From positions 3,050,501 to 3,114,500 of the forward strand of contig OY755197.1 in the NCBI GenBank assembly GCA_963576735.1: a DNA stretch of 64,000 bases, read 5' to 3'. The DNA is from Bedellia somnulentella (lineage: Eukaryota > Arthropoda > Insecta > Lepidoptera > Bedelliidae). The notes below the pieces were generated by a model, which saw nothing but the letters and a program-made list of their open reading frames with translations, had not been told where the DNA came from and did no database searches. This document shows positions 10,220 through 20,949 of this stretch, piece by piece. Within the stretch, counting starts at the first letter, position 1, and each line of letters starts with the position of its first letter. Made by a program: the position numbers and the translations under genes.

Positions 10220-10488
10220 ATCATTTAATTTTCACGGTTGTTAACGGTGAGGGAAAAGATCGTGAGGAAACCCACATGGCTGAGTTGTACTAAGTTATGT
10301 GACAGTGTATTCGTACAAAACGGCGATAGGCCTGCCCCCTATCACGTGAGTACACTGTCTAAGCAAAACGTTGGGTACCTTCTCTGGACACTAGATGGTG
10401 CTGCCATGTGAGTTCAGAAGTATTGGTACCTCTGCCAACCCCTTCGTGGATAAACAGCGTGAACGTTTATGTTATGTTATGTTAATTT
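10220..10488 (+). repeat. SINE-A copy, tRNA head missing
   Basis: Starts near GGTTGTTAACGGTGAGGG and ends in GTTTATGTTATG. It belongs to the sub-type with GGACACTAGATGGTGCTG in place of GAACACCAGGTGACAAAG, shared with the copy at 35447. Confidence 0.9.
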
Positions 10489-10504
10489 TCACCCCTACAA
10501 TTCT

Positions 10505-10752
10505 AGCCGTGTAGTGCTGGCTCAGAATGTCACTATCCCTTTCTACCTATAGGTGTCGTAAGAAGCGACTAAAAAGGTATGGGGCGTATAAGTGATTTTT
10601 GGGCGATGCGGTTGCAGACCCATCACCAACGATATTTTATTTCTACCATCTTGTCCCCATCAACTTCCAAATGTGCCTGAGGAGTTTATTGCTCTAAAAC
10701 TCTGGCTACCCCTTTTTGATATTTATGGCTTTGAGTATATGTATGTATATTT
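10505..10752 (+). repeat. SINE-B copy, second sub-type
   Basis: Nearly full length from GCCGTGTAGTGCTGGC to GAGTATATGTATGTAT. It uses the sub-type middle ATTTCTACCATCTTGTCCCC also seen at 28507 and 57895. Confidence 0.9.
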
Positions 10753-11035
10753 TAGATTTCTTTGACAGACTTTCTTAGACAGTTGAGAAATCTAAAGCAA
10801 TTTAAAAATGGCCGCCATCGACAGTCCTATACGTCATAATAAAATGATAATGCAATCAAATAAATGAGCGGTAAGGTTCGTTTGCCAACACTGGGAGAGG
10901 ACGTCTCATGAATTTTAAACACGCCGGATTTTTATTTTGTGCCCTGTTTATTAATACGTTACGACCGATTTGAGGTTTTTGATATCGGTCATATATATGG
11001 TATGAGTAAGTATTTTGTTATGTCCTATAACCATA
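10753..11035. other. Unassigned stretch
   Basis: No coding signal or repeat recognised apart from a GGCCGCCATCGACAGTCC patch near 10810. Confidence 0.4.
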
Positions 11036-11092
11036 TATGCATACATATACTCACGTCATTAGTTCCTACTAGGGTGCAGACTAACACCTGAT
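11036..11092 (-). repeat. LINE 3'-end fragment (AxDRxxWR-type)
   Basis: Contains CATATACTCACGTCATTAG and GGGTGCAGACTA, the antisense of the stop-and-tail region seen at 37021-37083. Confidence 0.6.
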
Positions 11093-11199
11093 CATCAGCG
11101 TATACAAAGCATGTAATGTTGAAAAAGACGCACATTCTTCGTTCATAATCACTTTCACGCAACTCTAGCAAACAGTCAAGCCACATTATCCCTTTTTTT

Positions 11200-11790
11200 C
11201 GAAAGGATTGGTTGCTGCTGGCCCTGTGACCTGTGCGGCTTCACCATGACTTTATGTGTGCCGGGCAGCTGAGGGCCGCCCTGGCGGGACAAAGCAGTGT
11301 ACCTAAGCTAAATTGGAAAGAGGGAGAAAGGAGCCCTAACAAGGTGACCAAGCGGGAGGCTTATGCCATACAGTGCGTACTCTCGCGTCCGTCAGGAAGC
11401 CCATGCCAGTGGCACGCAAAGGGAGGTTCTAATTTGCGGTTCTTCGACCTCGCCGGTAAGGTCGGTGTCTGGAGTGGTATGTTCTTTGTCCATGAGCGCT
11501 GGTGGCCTCTGAGGCCTTAAACTCGCGGGTGATCGGGTCGTCGGAATCCGAGAGCACGCTACGGGAGCGTCTCTCTAAAGTTCCGACATATCAGACATCC
11601 CTGCCGCGTTTTCCCTGTTTTATTCTCACTCATGCGAAGGAATCTTTGCGCATTTATCAGTTAACTTACAGTCTGTCCATCTACGGTCCAAGTAATGTTG
11701 GGGGCTGGGTACCCTGGCTCCGAGCTGCATTCCGCGACCAGCGTGCCGCCTCGCGAGTACAGAGATCGAGACAGGCTTAGCCGAGGACTC
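11200..11790. other. GC-rich island of unknown origin
   Basis: Base composition contrasts sharply with its flanks. Short frames exist on both strands (95 codons at 11233-11520 plus; a Ser/Asp-rich run LSDSDDPITREFKASEA on minus near 11520-11570). The minus run is reminiscent of ORF1/gag-like proteins of LINEs but no zinc knuckle or other diagnostic motif was found. A host exon or transposon gag remnant are both possible. Confidence 0.35.
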
Positions 11791-11831
11791 GAGAGAGGTG
11801 GATCTGTGAAATAAAAAATGCAGAATTAAAA

Positions 11832-11985
11832 TGACCCGCATAACTAGTACGAATGACTTTTAAACTAGATATCACATGGTATAAAACAGCTATCTTTTAC
11901 ACTCTTACTTAGCACCGTATACTGTCATCTCATTCTAACCGATATCGCGACGATAAAATAGCACTTGTGCTAGGTGTGAGTTAAT
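11832..11985 (-). mobile_element. MITE-D copy, sub-type 2
   Basis: Reads on minus from CTAGCACAAGTGCTATTTTA to CATTCGTACTAGTTATGCG. It shares the core GACAGTATAC..TAAGTAAG with copies at 28985, 29110, 43930 and 52199. Terminal inverted repeats are imperfect and no transposase is present. Confidence 0.75.
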
Positions 11986-12126
11986 AAAGATGAGTGACAG
12001 TTTAAGTATTTTCGTTTTTGCTTGTCTTCTAATACTTTATAGCTAAGATGTACCATCAAAATTTGTAGTTGTATAAATAAATAACTAGGTACCTTAAGTT
12101 CTATAACCAAAGTAAGTTAGCATAGG
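11986..12126. other. Unassigned stretch
   Basis: AT-rich, nothing recognised. Confidence 0.4.
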
Positions 12127-12205
12127 TATTCTCGCGGCTATAAATCCTATAAAATGATAGCCAGGGTCTCAGAACAACAATTTCTGGGCTACTTCTGAAT
12201 GATGG
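12127..12205 (-). repeat. SINE-B 3' fragment
   Basis: CGCGGCTATAAATCCTATAAA followed by GATAGCCAGGGTCTCAGAAC, a diverged tail region. Confidence 0.65.
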
Positions 12206-12334
12206 AAGCGGTCATTCGAGTGAGCGAGTCAAAAGAGGTCTCTTGGCACATCGCCTAGCTATAATGAAAATCGCCAAATATCTTTTATTGCAACGTAATA
12301 CACGCGCGCTTAGAAATAATATAGTGATATTTGC

Positions 12335-12460
12335 TTGGCTTTTTATGTGGTTATTGAGCGATGTTGTTGGAGACCCATAACCTAGGATATTTTATTCCAC
12401 CATCTTTTCCCCTACCAACTCCCAAATGTGGCTTATCTGTTCCTAGCTCTAGCAGGCATC
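12335..12460 (+). repeat. SINE-B middle fragment
   Basis: Contains GAGCGATGTTGTTGGAGACC and ACCATCTTTTCCCC; both ends are missing. Confidence 0.8.
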
Positions 12461-13170
12461 CGTCACTCCATGAACTTGCGCGCCACCGGGTGCCCAAGAT
12501 CAGTGCGGTTGTCGCGAGCCAGCGGAGCGCATGCACGTTGTTAAATTTTAATAAGTACCTAAGTATTTAATTAAAAATATATTAAAATAAAGCACATGTA
12601 ACTTTAAAGTTAATTTTAATTTACCGACACCCTGACGGCTATAATTAATTATGTTCTTAGATAGATATATTGCATAGTACAGCTCAAATTTATAAAAAAA
12701 TATTTTGTAACGAAAAAAATTTTTACTGGCACATACAAGTCAGAACATATAATAAAATAAATATTCACAGTTCTCAATAACATCGACACAAAAAGTTACG
12801 TTAGTTTAATTTTATCGAAGAGGCAGCCCTGCGATTGGTACCGGATCGCGCGGTGCGAAGCAACCACAACTATACCCTTGAGCATTAAGGCACATTTTAG
12901 ATTGCAGTGGTTGCTGTGCTGACGCGACGGAGTAGGCTATTATAGCAGTAGGTATTGGAAATTTATAAAATATAACACATAAAACAATACATTCTTAATA
13001 CAACTAAAACACAAAACAAAAACGAACCCTATGCATCAAAATGGTCATTGGCTCAGCAAGATGCTACAGATGTTGGGGATTCAACCACGTCACATACTAA
13101 AAACAAGCGCTTAATTAATATAAAGTATACACAGTAACAATAAAACAACGTTATCTCATATATTATTCAT
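12461..13170. other. Gene-free stretch
   Basis: AT-rich with a short GC-rich patch at 12470-12540 and a weak foldback at 12842-12931. No gene or known repeat seen. Confidence 0.4.
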
Positions 13171-13903
13171 AGATCGGATAATCGGATGCATATTTACCTA
13201 AACTTATTTTTTGGCTAAGAAAATATGGAGACGGCTTCTTTTTTCGGCATTGTCTTTTTCAATGTCGGGATTCGAAAAAAATCAGGGATTTTGAACTAAT
13301 TGGATATAAAACAAATTACGAATTTACGAGTTAGTTGGTTACCTACCTATCAAATTATAATATTAATTTATAAAATATAATTTTTTTTTATAAAATAACT
13401 AGCTATTAAGCTTTGAACATCTGCACTTAAACTGAATTTTAAACGTCGATGCAAATATGTATTAAGTATTTGAAAGTATTTGAAGGTTGATCTCCATTTA
13501 TTTTTCGATATATTCCATAATAGTTAAAATCTTAACGTTAGTAAATGTGCAGCTAAGTGCACAACAAGCTTTACAATGTTATTCAAATATTGTTCTCAAC
13601 GCAAATAATTACGGCTCCTCATTTAAAAACCTTTATTTGAGTGTGCATTCAATTATATTTATAACCAAAACGCTAACGGTATTCATCCCGAAATATTGGG
13701 TTTTTTTCCATACAAGTAATGTACATACAAATAATATATTGTAATAGAAAACACTACAAAATGTAATGAAAATACATTTAATTCTATATTCCGAACATTA
13801 AATGCATCAATTCCGAAATCCCGAAATCTTTACGATAAAGAAGTGCTTTCCATACTAAGCCGCCGGTCAACTTTAGGTAAATATGCATCCGATTATCCGA
13901 TCT
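13171..13903. mobile_element. 733-bp element with perfect 30-bp terminal inverted repeats
   Basis: 13171-13200 and 13874-13903 are exact reverse complements (outer end AGATCGGATAATCGG). Similarity continues weakly for about 40 bp inward. The interior is AT-rich, with CATTCCGAAAT-like motifs and no transposase; the 85-codon frame at 13487-13744 shows no recognisable protein. A clear target duplication could not be defined, so the superfamily is open. Confidence 0.8.
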
Positions 13904-14617
13904 TTATAATAAAAGCTTCCATTTAATAAGCACATATATCTATGCTTATATTTATATACATATTTATATATATATATGCTTTATATTAGGTTAAGGTATT
14001 TAGGATTTACTGAAAACTACTAAATATATACTTAATATAGTCTGTATCAATTAGAAAAAATAACTTTGTAAACAATGAAACGTCAATGACGTTTTAGTAT
14101 TTTAGTGTTGTTACCAATATTATTGACGGCGACGTAAAAATCGAATACGCTACTAATGGTTAGTAATTTTTTTGATCCAATTTTATAGTATACTTATAAA
14201 ACAGACGCAAACTACAGAATACGTCCCGTAATATTACATACGTACTTCTTAATATAATACTCAAGCCGTTAGTTCCCATAAAGGTAGGCAGAAACCATCA
14301 TTATAATCAATACTGTATTTTATCATAAATTTATTTCCTCGAAACATAACAGTCTTAACTACCAAATACGTTATTTATGATTACAAGAAAAGCCTTAATA
14401 GCGTTAGTTTTCATTCTTAATAACCAACAATTGTAGTGGTGAACGGAATAACAAACCTTATCTTGTTTGTAATACAAGCAAACACGGGTGCATCCCATTA
14501 GTTCCGAACTAAACTGTTGGGACACATTCGATGCTTCCAAATTTCATCCCAACAGTTCTATATAGAACTGTAGTATAGTTTTTGCCGCTATTTTACGTGT
14601 TTTACGTGTGGCATATT
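13904..14617. other. Gene-free stretch with a small LINE tail remnant
   Basis: AT-rich. At 14262-14298 ACTCAAGCCGTTAGTTCCC and GGTAGGCAGAAACC match the antisense LINE tail. 14480-14560 has a loose inverted pair around AACTGTTGGGA. Confidence 0.4.
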
Positions 14618-14800
14618 TTTTAACCGACTTCAAAAAAGGAGGTTCTCAGTTCGATTGTTTGTATGTATGTATGTTTGTATTAGGGTTTCTCATTTCTCGA
14701 CCTTTTTCATTTCCCGGAGCACGAGAATTCTCGACCACTACTTCCCGGGAATTCCCGGGTTGTCGAGAAATATGGAAATTTTTAAAAAATTATGTGTGAT
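14618..14800 (+). repeat. Lepidopteran AACCGACTTC-type repeat, truncated, next to a palindromic patch
   Basis: AACCGACTTCAAAAAAGGAG at 14621-14640 is a motif common in lepidopteran genomic repeats. It is followed by TATGTATG and a Smal-like palindrome (TTCCCGGGAATTCCCGGG) near 14742-14760 with CTCGAC/GTCGAG partners. Confidence 0.45.
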
Positions 14801-15745
14801 TTAACAATAAAACATACCCTAACTTCTTATGATAAAAGACTATGTCATCAAGGCTTCAAGACTTCGTCTTCCGTCAGTAAGGACCAATCTAGGAACTCAC
14901 TCCCCTATTTATCGCACGTGTTCGTCAACAAACTCAGTTCGATCTCTTTAAGATATATTTAATGATAGCTTGGCAGCCGTGAAACACTCATTATCAATTT
15001 ATTATAGTGCTCCATATTTATTTATTTTTTTTGAGTATTTTTTTCAGTTTTTTTCTTTTTCATCTTCTTTTTCATGCATTGTTGTCTAATTTTTATTTAA
15101 ATTTTTTAGTGTTCTTAGTGTTTAATTTTTAATGTATTTTTTTTGTTCTTCCGTTAACAATCATGCATTATCTACATCAAGTAGAGTGCAAAAGAAAAAC
15201 ATGTCGTTAATATTGTTGTATTGTTACTTTCCTAATTTTGTACTTGGTTTTGTAGATCAATTAAAAAAATATTATATTTATTAATCAACAACGTTTATTT
15301 TTAGTTTCATTTGACTTTAAGTGTAGAAATCTTTAATTAAGCAAAATAAGCTCAAGTGAGATCTTTTAATCATTATTTCTACAAACAATTAGTAGTTAGC
15401 AAACAAATAAATAAATAGTCTTTTTCTTTGGAAAAAACAAATAAAATATCCACTAAAAACAATGTCATCATGTCACCACAGTAAAACTAAGTACCTTACA
15501 TACTAAATAACTTACTTTTAGTCTCTTTATGTACTACAAACTTTACAATTATGTAGCATAAAATAAAACGTCAGTTTTTCAGTCAGGCACAAAAAAATAA
15601 CAATCAGCCTAGCTTAATAATTACGAGCAAGGTACCTTAGTTTAGTCTTTGTATCAACTATTCAATATTTCTTATAAATGGATAGTCTTTTCGTTACTTA
15701 AGTAAACAATAGAACCTAATAAATAATTAATAATCTTGTGTTGAT
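14801..15745. other. Gene-free AT-rich stretch
   Basis: About 0.9 kb of T- and A-rich DNA without coding signal or recognised repeat. Confidence 0.5.
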
Positions 15746-15747
15746 AG

Positions 15748-16112
15748 CCGTGATAGCCCAGAGGGTAGAACACTCGATTATCGTGCAAACGACTAGTTTT
15801 CAAATCCTGGGTCGGGCCTACACCAATTTGTCTTTTCTAAAGACATATGTGTGGTTAATTTATCATGGTTGTTAACGGTGAGGGAAAACATCGTGAGGAA
15901 ACGCACATGGCTGAGTTGTACTTAGTCATGTGACAGTGTATTCGTACAAAACGGCGATAGGCCTGCCCCCTATCACGTGAGTACACTGTCCATGCAAAAC
16001 GTGGGTACTCTGAACACCAGGTTACAAAGTCACGTGATGTTCAGAAGTATTAGTACCTCTTCCAACCCCTTCGGGGATATTCGGCGTGAATGTTTATGTT
16101 TATTATGTTTAT
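15748..16112 (+). repeat. SINE-A, near full length
   Basis: tRNA-like head GTGATAGCCCAGAGGGTAG with box-B-like GTTTTCAAATCC, core AACGGTGAGGGAAAACATCG, distal part with two CACGTGA motifs, and TTTATG tail. Confidence 0.92.
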
Positions 16113-16299
16113 AGTTATAATGACAATCACAATTTAAAGCGAAACTGCTTACGCATACTAAAAGCGGGTATAAATTATTAGGTACCTATATTACCTATAT
16201 ACCTATATTAAATTGTTTTTTTTATTACGGGATACGGTTTGGGTAAGTTTTAATTTTCTACATTCTTTCTTTTAACAATTAATAAATTACAAGAACAAA

Positions 16300-16534
16300 C
16301 TTTTAAACACGTTGAAATCGATTTACGTCGAGATTGCTTTACATGCGGCCAAATATATGTCGCGTTGTCAAGATCGGGTTGCGGAGAAAATCAGTATGTG
16401 TTTCTGCTGCAAGAATATTAAACTATAAGTATCATTTACACAAAAGTAATTTTAAATATATTATTTTAAACAATTCATAATCACGATCATAATAATAGGA
16501 ATTGACGCGTACAAAATCGCGGGCAACAGCTTGT
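16300..16534 (+). pseudogene. Autonomous Helitron remnant: helicase C-terminus and 3' end
   Basis: Plus frame reads RDCFTCGQIYVALSRSGCG, matching the last conserved motif of the Pif1-type helicase in Helitron Rep/Hel proteins (GQ-x-YVALSR). About 140 bp downstream, GCGCGT..TCGCGGGCAACAGCTTG ends the element at 16534, like a Helitron 3' hairpin and CTRR end (here CTTG). All upstream domains are missing. Confidence 0.75.
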
Positions 16535-17100
16535 ATATACTGCATATTATACATTATATATACACATTATTATTATTGTTTGAAATACAATACTTTAAAG
16601 TGTAAAAGATATTATTCACTGCGATTTATATGGATATATTGAACCTCGTAGTATCGATTCATTGATCGGTAATCGATTACTGCCATTCCTTCAATATCAT
16701 TCAATATTCAATACCCATCACTAATTTTTGCTTTAAAAAAAATAAAAATGTTTTTAATTAAATCTTATTTTTAGAGTTTCTCAAGATTTAGTTCAAATTA
16801 ATACTTAAATTTTGTTTAATATGTGGACAACCATTTTTCCTGATTGACGGATGTAAAATTTAAGTGATGTGGAAGTAGTAGTTTCTTCATGAAATCAAAG
16901 ATTTTGTTACCGGCAATGGTTTGTTTACAAACTTTGTGACTCTATTTGATATGAACGGTACATATGTTTCGTTTCTTCTTTTATTTAAATACATGATAAT
17001 TATAATATTTAATAAAAAAAAAACCAGCTGTCATTTTTAAATAATTCAAAATAATATGGAGTTATAAAATCAACGTGTTTATGATGATAAAAGTGCGAAT
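16535..17100. other. Gene-free AT-rich stretch
   Basis: Nothing recognised except ATCGAT-rich short runs near 16650. Confidence 0.45.
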
Positions 17101-17102
17101 TA

Positions 17103-17409
17103 AAGAGCTTATTCCATTTGTCTGAATTCAGACGTCTGAAAGCGCGTGCGTTAAGCTGGCGTACCATGAAGCTGTATCAAGCTGGTTACTATGTCAAAAA
17201 ACTCTGTCTAAATAGTGAAAACGTACACAGTGAAAATGGTGTTTATTTCCTAAACTAAAGAGGCACTATTTTTTTTAGTTTTACACTAATTTGGCACTAT
17301 TTAGGCAGAGTTTTTTGACATAGTAACCAGCTCGATACAGATTCATGGTACGCCAGCTTAACGCACGCGCTTTCAGACGTCTGAATTCAGACAAATGGAA
17401 TAAGCTCTT
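17103..17409. mobile_element. Foldback MITE with 115-bp arms and TA target site
   Basis: Arms 17103-17217 and 17295-17409 are inverted copies with only a few mismatches; the loop is 77 bp. Outer end AAGAGCTTATTCC. TA flanks both sides (17101-17102, 17410-17411), as in Tc1/mariner-type insertion. The arm contains the perfect palindrome GTCTGAATTCAGAC. Confidence 0.9.
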
Positions 17410-17411
17410 TA

Positions 17412-18189
17412 GGTGCGCGTACGCCGCGTACCGCGTACGACGTTGCGACGTCACCCATAAACAATGTAAGCACAAGCCAGAACGCAACGTGCACTGTCTC
17501 ATTTGCACGTTTGGTTTCACCGTCCGCCACGATTTTACTTTAATAACAACATAACCCTTTAATTTAAATTGATTTAAAACCCCAAAAATACGAATAAATC
17601 ATTTTCGCTCGCTTATTGAACTAGTTAGTTACACAATTGGCCTCGCTCCCGGAAACGCATCGTGTTCGCGTATTGTCAATACACCGGCGAGTCAATATTT
17701 GATTGATTGTCTGCGAGGCATTCGTATTCAATGAACAGTGTTGTGATCCTCGCTGTTTCGAAACTATTATTTTGAACCTAGTGTTAGATTGAATCAAACT
17801 GTCATCGTACAACGGAGTATCGATATCTCCTTTTGAATTGAAGGATGCATAAATTCAGAATAAAACTGAGAAATTTGTTTTTTTTTATTTGGACCCAATC
17901 TAGTCTACCGTGTCGTTTTGTCCATCTTAAGAGAAGAAATGGTATGGTGTAGCGAGTTTCTAATTAACAAATTTTTCAAAAATACATACAATTAGGATAG
18001 GATAACACTGTCCCATACTTCCATGATAAGTGACTATTCAGGCACGTGTAAGAAATTGCCTCGGCATAAAACCGAAGCCCATATATTTCTGTGTAAGAAT
18101 AACCATGCACTGTCCGGGACATGACCAGTTGTTGCTTTTCGAAGTTGCTAATGAATCGTCCGCTTAACATCAAAATGCAACAGAGTGTC
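17412..18189. other. Unassigned stretch with CpG-rich start
   Basis: 17412-17510 is CpG-rich (GTACGCCGCGTACCGCG). 17600-17815 has moderate GC and a 63-codon minus frame without known motifs. Could include host non-coding sequence; no feature can be supported. Confidence 0.35.
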
Positions 18190-18255
18190 GTTTGCAATAT
18201 TTGAAGCTATCCCTTTCTTGGAATGTATAGCCGTGTGTTGTATGCGTATGTATGT
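18190..18255 (+). repeat. SINE-B 3' end fragment
   Basis: AAGCTATCCCTTTCTTGG, TATAGCCGTG and a GTATGTATG tail. Confidence 0.6.
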
Positions 18256-18349
18256 TAGTCTACCTTTAAATTCCTGACTCCAAAGCCTTATAGTAGTAGC
18301 TCTATATTTTTTTATGTATACATAGAATCAATAGCATTGAAATACATAC

Positions 18350-18485
18350 CAACAACAGTGATGGGAGCTGCTTTTATCTCCGTATGAAATGATGGCGCAT
18401 CTGCCGACACCTCGCAGGCGTATATCCCTGAAGCGGTGCGAGAGAGAGACCATAGTGCGACCCGTTGGGCGTCAGAGCGGGATAG
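18350..18485 (-). CDS. Beat-family (beaten path) gene, exon encoding the end of Ig domain 1
   Basis: A 136-bp exon with acceptor TTTACAG before 18485 and donor GTATGT after 18350. It joins the exon at 18850 in phase 0 and ends in phase 1. Translation contains LSRSDAQRVALWSLSRTASG, then IYACEVSADAPSFHTEIKAA. The Y-x-C of the Ig F strand followed by EVSADAPSF is the signature of Beat proteins, which are secreted or membrane-linked Ig proteins binding Side-family receptors in axon guidance. The next exon (second Ig domain) was not found below 18350. Confidence 0.9.
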
Positions 18486-18849
18486 CTGTAAATATAAGAC
18501 AATAATGTATAATTATTTACAAAAATCGCAAGTAATACTCTCAGAGTAACTGAGATATCCTCTTTTATAGAGGGGAACGGCGCTGGTTAACCAAAATTCC
18601 ATTTGACGACATTTATATTTGTATTTATGTAAACCATTGATTATATTTTCTAGTTAGTATTCCTTGTGTGCGTAACTTCAGTACACTTTTTTTAAACATA
18701 GAGTTAAAAAGCACAGTTGATGGATTCGATCCAAACATTGCAATTTACTAACTTGCTCAAGAAACGAGAAGGGTTGCTAAGTAAAATTAATGTTACAACA
18801 CACATTAATGTAAAATGTAATGGTAAATAAAAGATGGCGACGAACTTAC

Positions 18850-18937
18850 ATCAACAGTTGCTCCCGGAAACGGAAACACGAGGGCTGGCGGAAGCTCACG
18901 TGGTACGTAGCGGTAGAACTCTGTATCGCCTCGATAC
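18850..18937 (-). CDS. Beat-family gene, internal exon of Ig domain 1
   Basis: An 88-bp exon: acceptor TTTTAAAG before 18937, donor GTAAGT after 18850. Its first G completes the Trp codon begun in the upstream exon. It reads YRGDTEFYRYVPRELPPALV and ends FPGATVD, matching the WYKG-x-x-EFYRY-x-P region of Beat proteins. Introns are 364 bp downstream and 2,012 bp upstream; the larger one holds a SINE-B fragment and the mariner pair. Confidence 0.9.
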
Positions 18938-19254
18938 CTTTAAAACAAAATAAAAATGCTTTATTTACAAGAAACAAGAGTTTAGAAAAGTTTCTACGAA
19001 ACAATTTATACAAAACAATAGCATAAGTGTTGAGTGTCTTGTTTCTTGTCGTTTATGTTATTTCTGGTTGGACAGTATATTCACTTGATATCATCCTATT
19101 ACTGTCTTGTACGAGCACATAAGATATGTGCGTGAACAAACATTAACACAGTTCTTTGAAATATAGGCCCGATTCAGTTCGGAAACCTGTGCCTGTTAAC
19201 ATTTCAAGCGATTTTCTTTTCACTGAGCTACCAAACTATTCATACTGTAAATTT

Positions 19255-19350
19255 ATACACGTACATATGCTCATGGCTATAAATACCAAATAGAGATAGC
19301 CAGAGCTTCCGAATCAGATCTTTACAGCCACTTTTGGAAGTTAAATAGGA
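19255..19350 (-). repeat. SINE-B 3' fragment in the Beat intron
   Basis: CATATGCTCATGGCTATAAA, GATAGCCAGAGCTTCCGAA and CCACTTTTGGAAGTTAAAT. Confidence 0.75.
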
Positions 19351-19599
19351 CAAAAATTCTAAAGTAAAGAATGGTTATTAATGAGTCTCCGCCAGTACGA
19401 GGGGCATGCCAATAGAAGTTAGATACTCTTTTCTCATTTAATTGACACTGGCAAGCTATACACCATCTTATAGGCTGGTTTTTCATTGATATATTTGAAT
19501 ATAGAACACACTTTTTTTATTAATTTTTTATTTGAATGAGCATAATTTTTCCGAGAATCTGGCGGGAATTGACCGGCAACAATAGAACTCAGTCGACGT

Positions 19600-20160
19600 G
19601 ATTTTCGCACCATGATTTATTATGACTTTAAAAAAGGTTTAAAGCCTCAAGAATGTTTTGAACTTTTGGCTTTTGGTGTGTCTGTTTGTTCCCGAGCAAC
19701 CGTATGCAATTGGTTTGCTGAATTTAAAAGAGGACGGGGATGTCTCGAAGATGAAGCGAAGACAGGATGGCCGCCAACCGTGGTTACGCAAGAAAACGTT
19801 CGTGCAGTCGAAATACTTATTCCCGGAAACCGACGAATTATATATGTAGAGCTAGAGCGAGAACTAGGAATTGTATCAAACAGCAATGCAAACCATAATT
19901 CATGACCACCTTTCTCTCCGTAAACGTTGTTTGAGATGGGTGCCGTACAAACTTACCGATGAGCAGAAAGACCGTCGGGTGGAGTGGTGCCTATTCATGA
20001 TAGATAAATTCAACGGAGGCGAGAAAAAAAACTTGTATGATATACTGACTGGTAAAGAAACATGTCTTTATAATTATGATCCCAAATCAAAGCGACAGTC
20101 GACTGTATGGTGCTTTGAAGACGAGCCAACTCCAACGAAATGTTGTCGTTCGTGCACGGT
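19600..20160 (+). pseudogene. mariner transposase, N-terminal and middle part, copy 1
   Basis: The frame from 19612 reads YYDFKKGLKPQECFELLA and VCNWFAEFKRG, the paired helix-turn-helix DNA-binding region of mariner transposases, followed by TVVTQENVRAVE. A frame change near 19880 leads to LTDEQKDRRVEWC and then DILTGKETCLYNYD, where the first catalytic Asp (normally GDET) is replaced by Lys. It stops at PTPTKCCRS and runs straight into copy 2. Confidence 0.88.
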
Positions 20161-20790
20161 ATGACTTTAAAAATGGTTTAAAGCCTCAAGAATGTTTTGA
20201 ACTTTTGGCTTCTACTATACTTTTGGTGAGTCTGCTTGTTCCCGAGCAGCCGTATTCAATTGGTTTGCTGAATTTAAAAGAGGACGGGGTTGCTTCGAAG
20301 ATGAAACGAAGACAGGACGGCCGCCAACCGTGGTCACGCAAGATAACGTTCGTGCAGTCGAAAAACTTATTCGTAAAAACCGACGAATTACATATGTAGA
20401 GCTAGAGCGAGAAGTAGGAATTGGATCAGCAGCAACGCAAACCATAATTCACGACCACCTTTCTCTCCGTAAACGTTGTCCGAGATGGGTGCTGCACCAC
20501 GACAATGCGGCGCCGCACACGTCTGCCAGAACACTAGACTTTTTCAACTCAAAAAATGTGTCAATTCTCCCTCACCCGCCATATTCCCCTGACCTAGCGC
20601 TTTGTGATTTTATGTGTTTCCAAAAATCAAAGAAAAACTAAAGGAGAAGAGGATTGAAACCAAAGAAGATGCGCATCTTACATACACTTTTACAATTGTA
20701 TGGAAAAGTGTATACGTGCTCAGGGTGAATACTTTGAAAAGATCGATACTTGTAATAAAGAATAAATTTTATAATTTTTGAGTATCTAGT
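20161..20790 (+). pseudogene. mariner transposase, copy 2, internally deleted
   Basis: Starts again at RYDFKNGLKPQECFELLAS, shifts frame, and reads VRAVEKLIRKNRRITYVELE. At about 20487 it jumps from RKRCPRWV directly to LHHDNAAPHTSARTLDF, so the whole middle region with the first catalytic Asp is deleted. The second and third acidic sites (HHDNA; PYSPDLALCDF) remain. C-terminal remnants run to about 20760. Confidence 0.88.
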
Positions 20791-20949
20791 TTCTTTCGTA
20801 TTGCCCTACATTTACTTTTAAACAATCAATACCCTAGTCGCTTATTACGTTACCCACAGGAAGATATCGGTAAGTTAACATTTAGCGCAATCTTACCCGT
20901 CACCACACAACTTCTTTCAATACATTTAAAAAGTTTTAATTCTACTCAC

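Noticed and set aside
12842..12931. Small foldback around AGCAACCAC / GTGGTTGCT
   Set aside because: Only about 9-12 paired bases with mismatches and no target duplication; could be chance.
13487..13744. 85-codon frame within the 733-bp TIR element as a transposase
   Set aside because: Low-complexity hydrophobic composition and no acidic catalytic motif.
17621..17812. Second-Ig exon of the Beat gene
   Set aside because: The 63-codon minus frame lacks Ig cysteines and tryptophan and has no fitting splice acceptor in phase 1.
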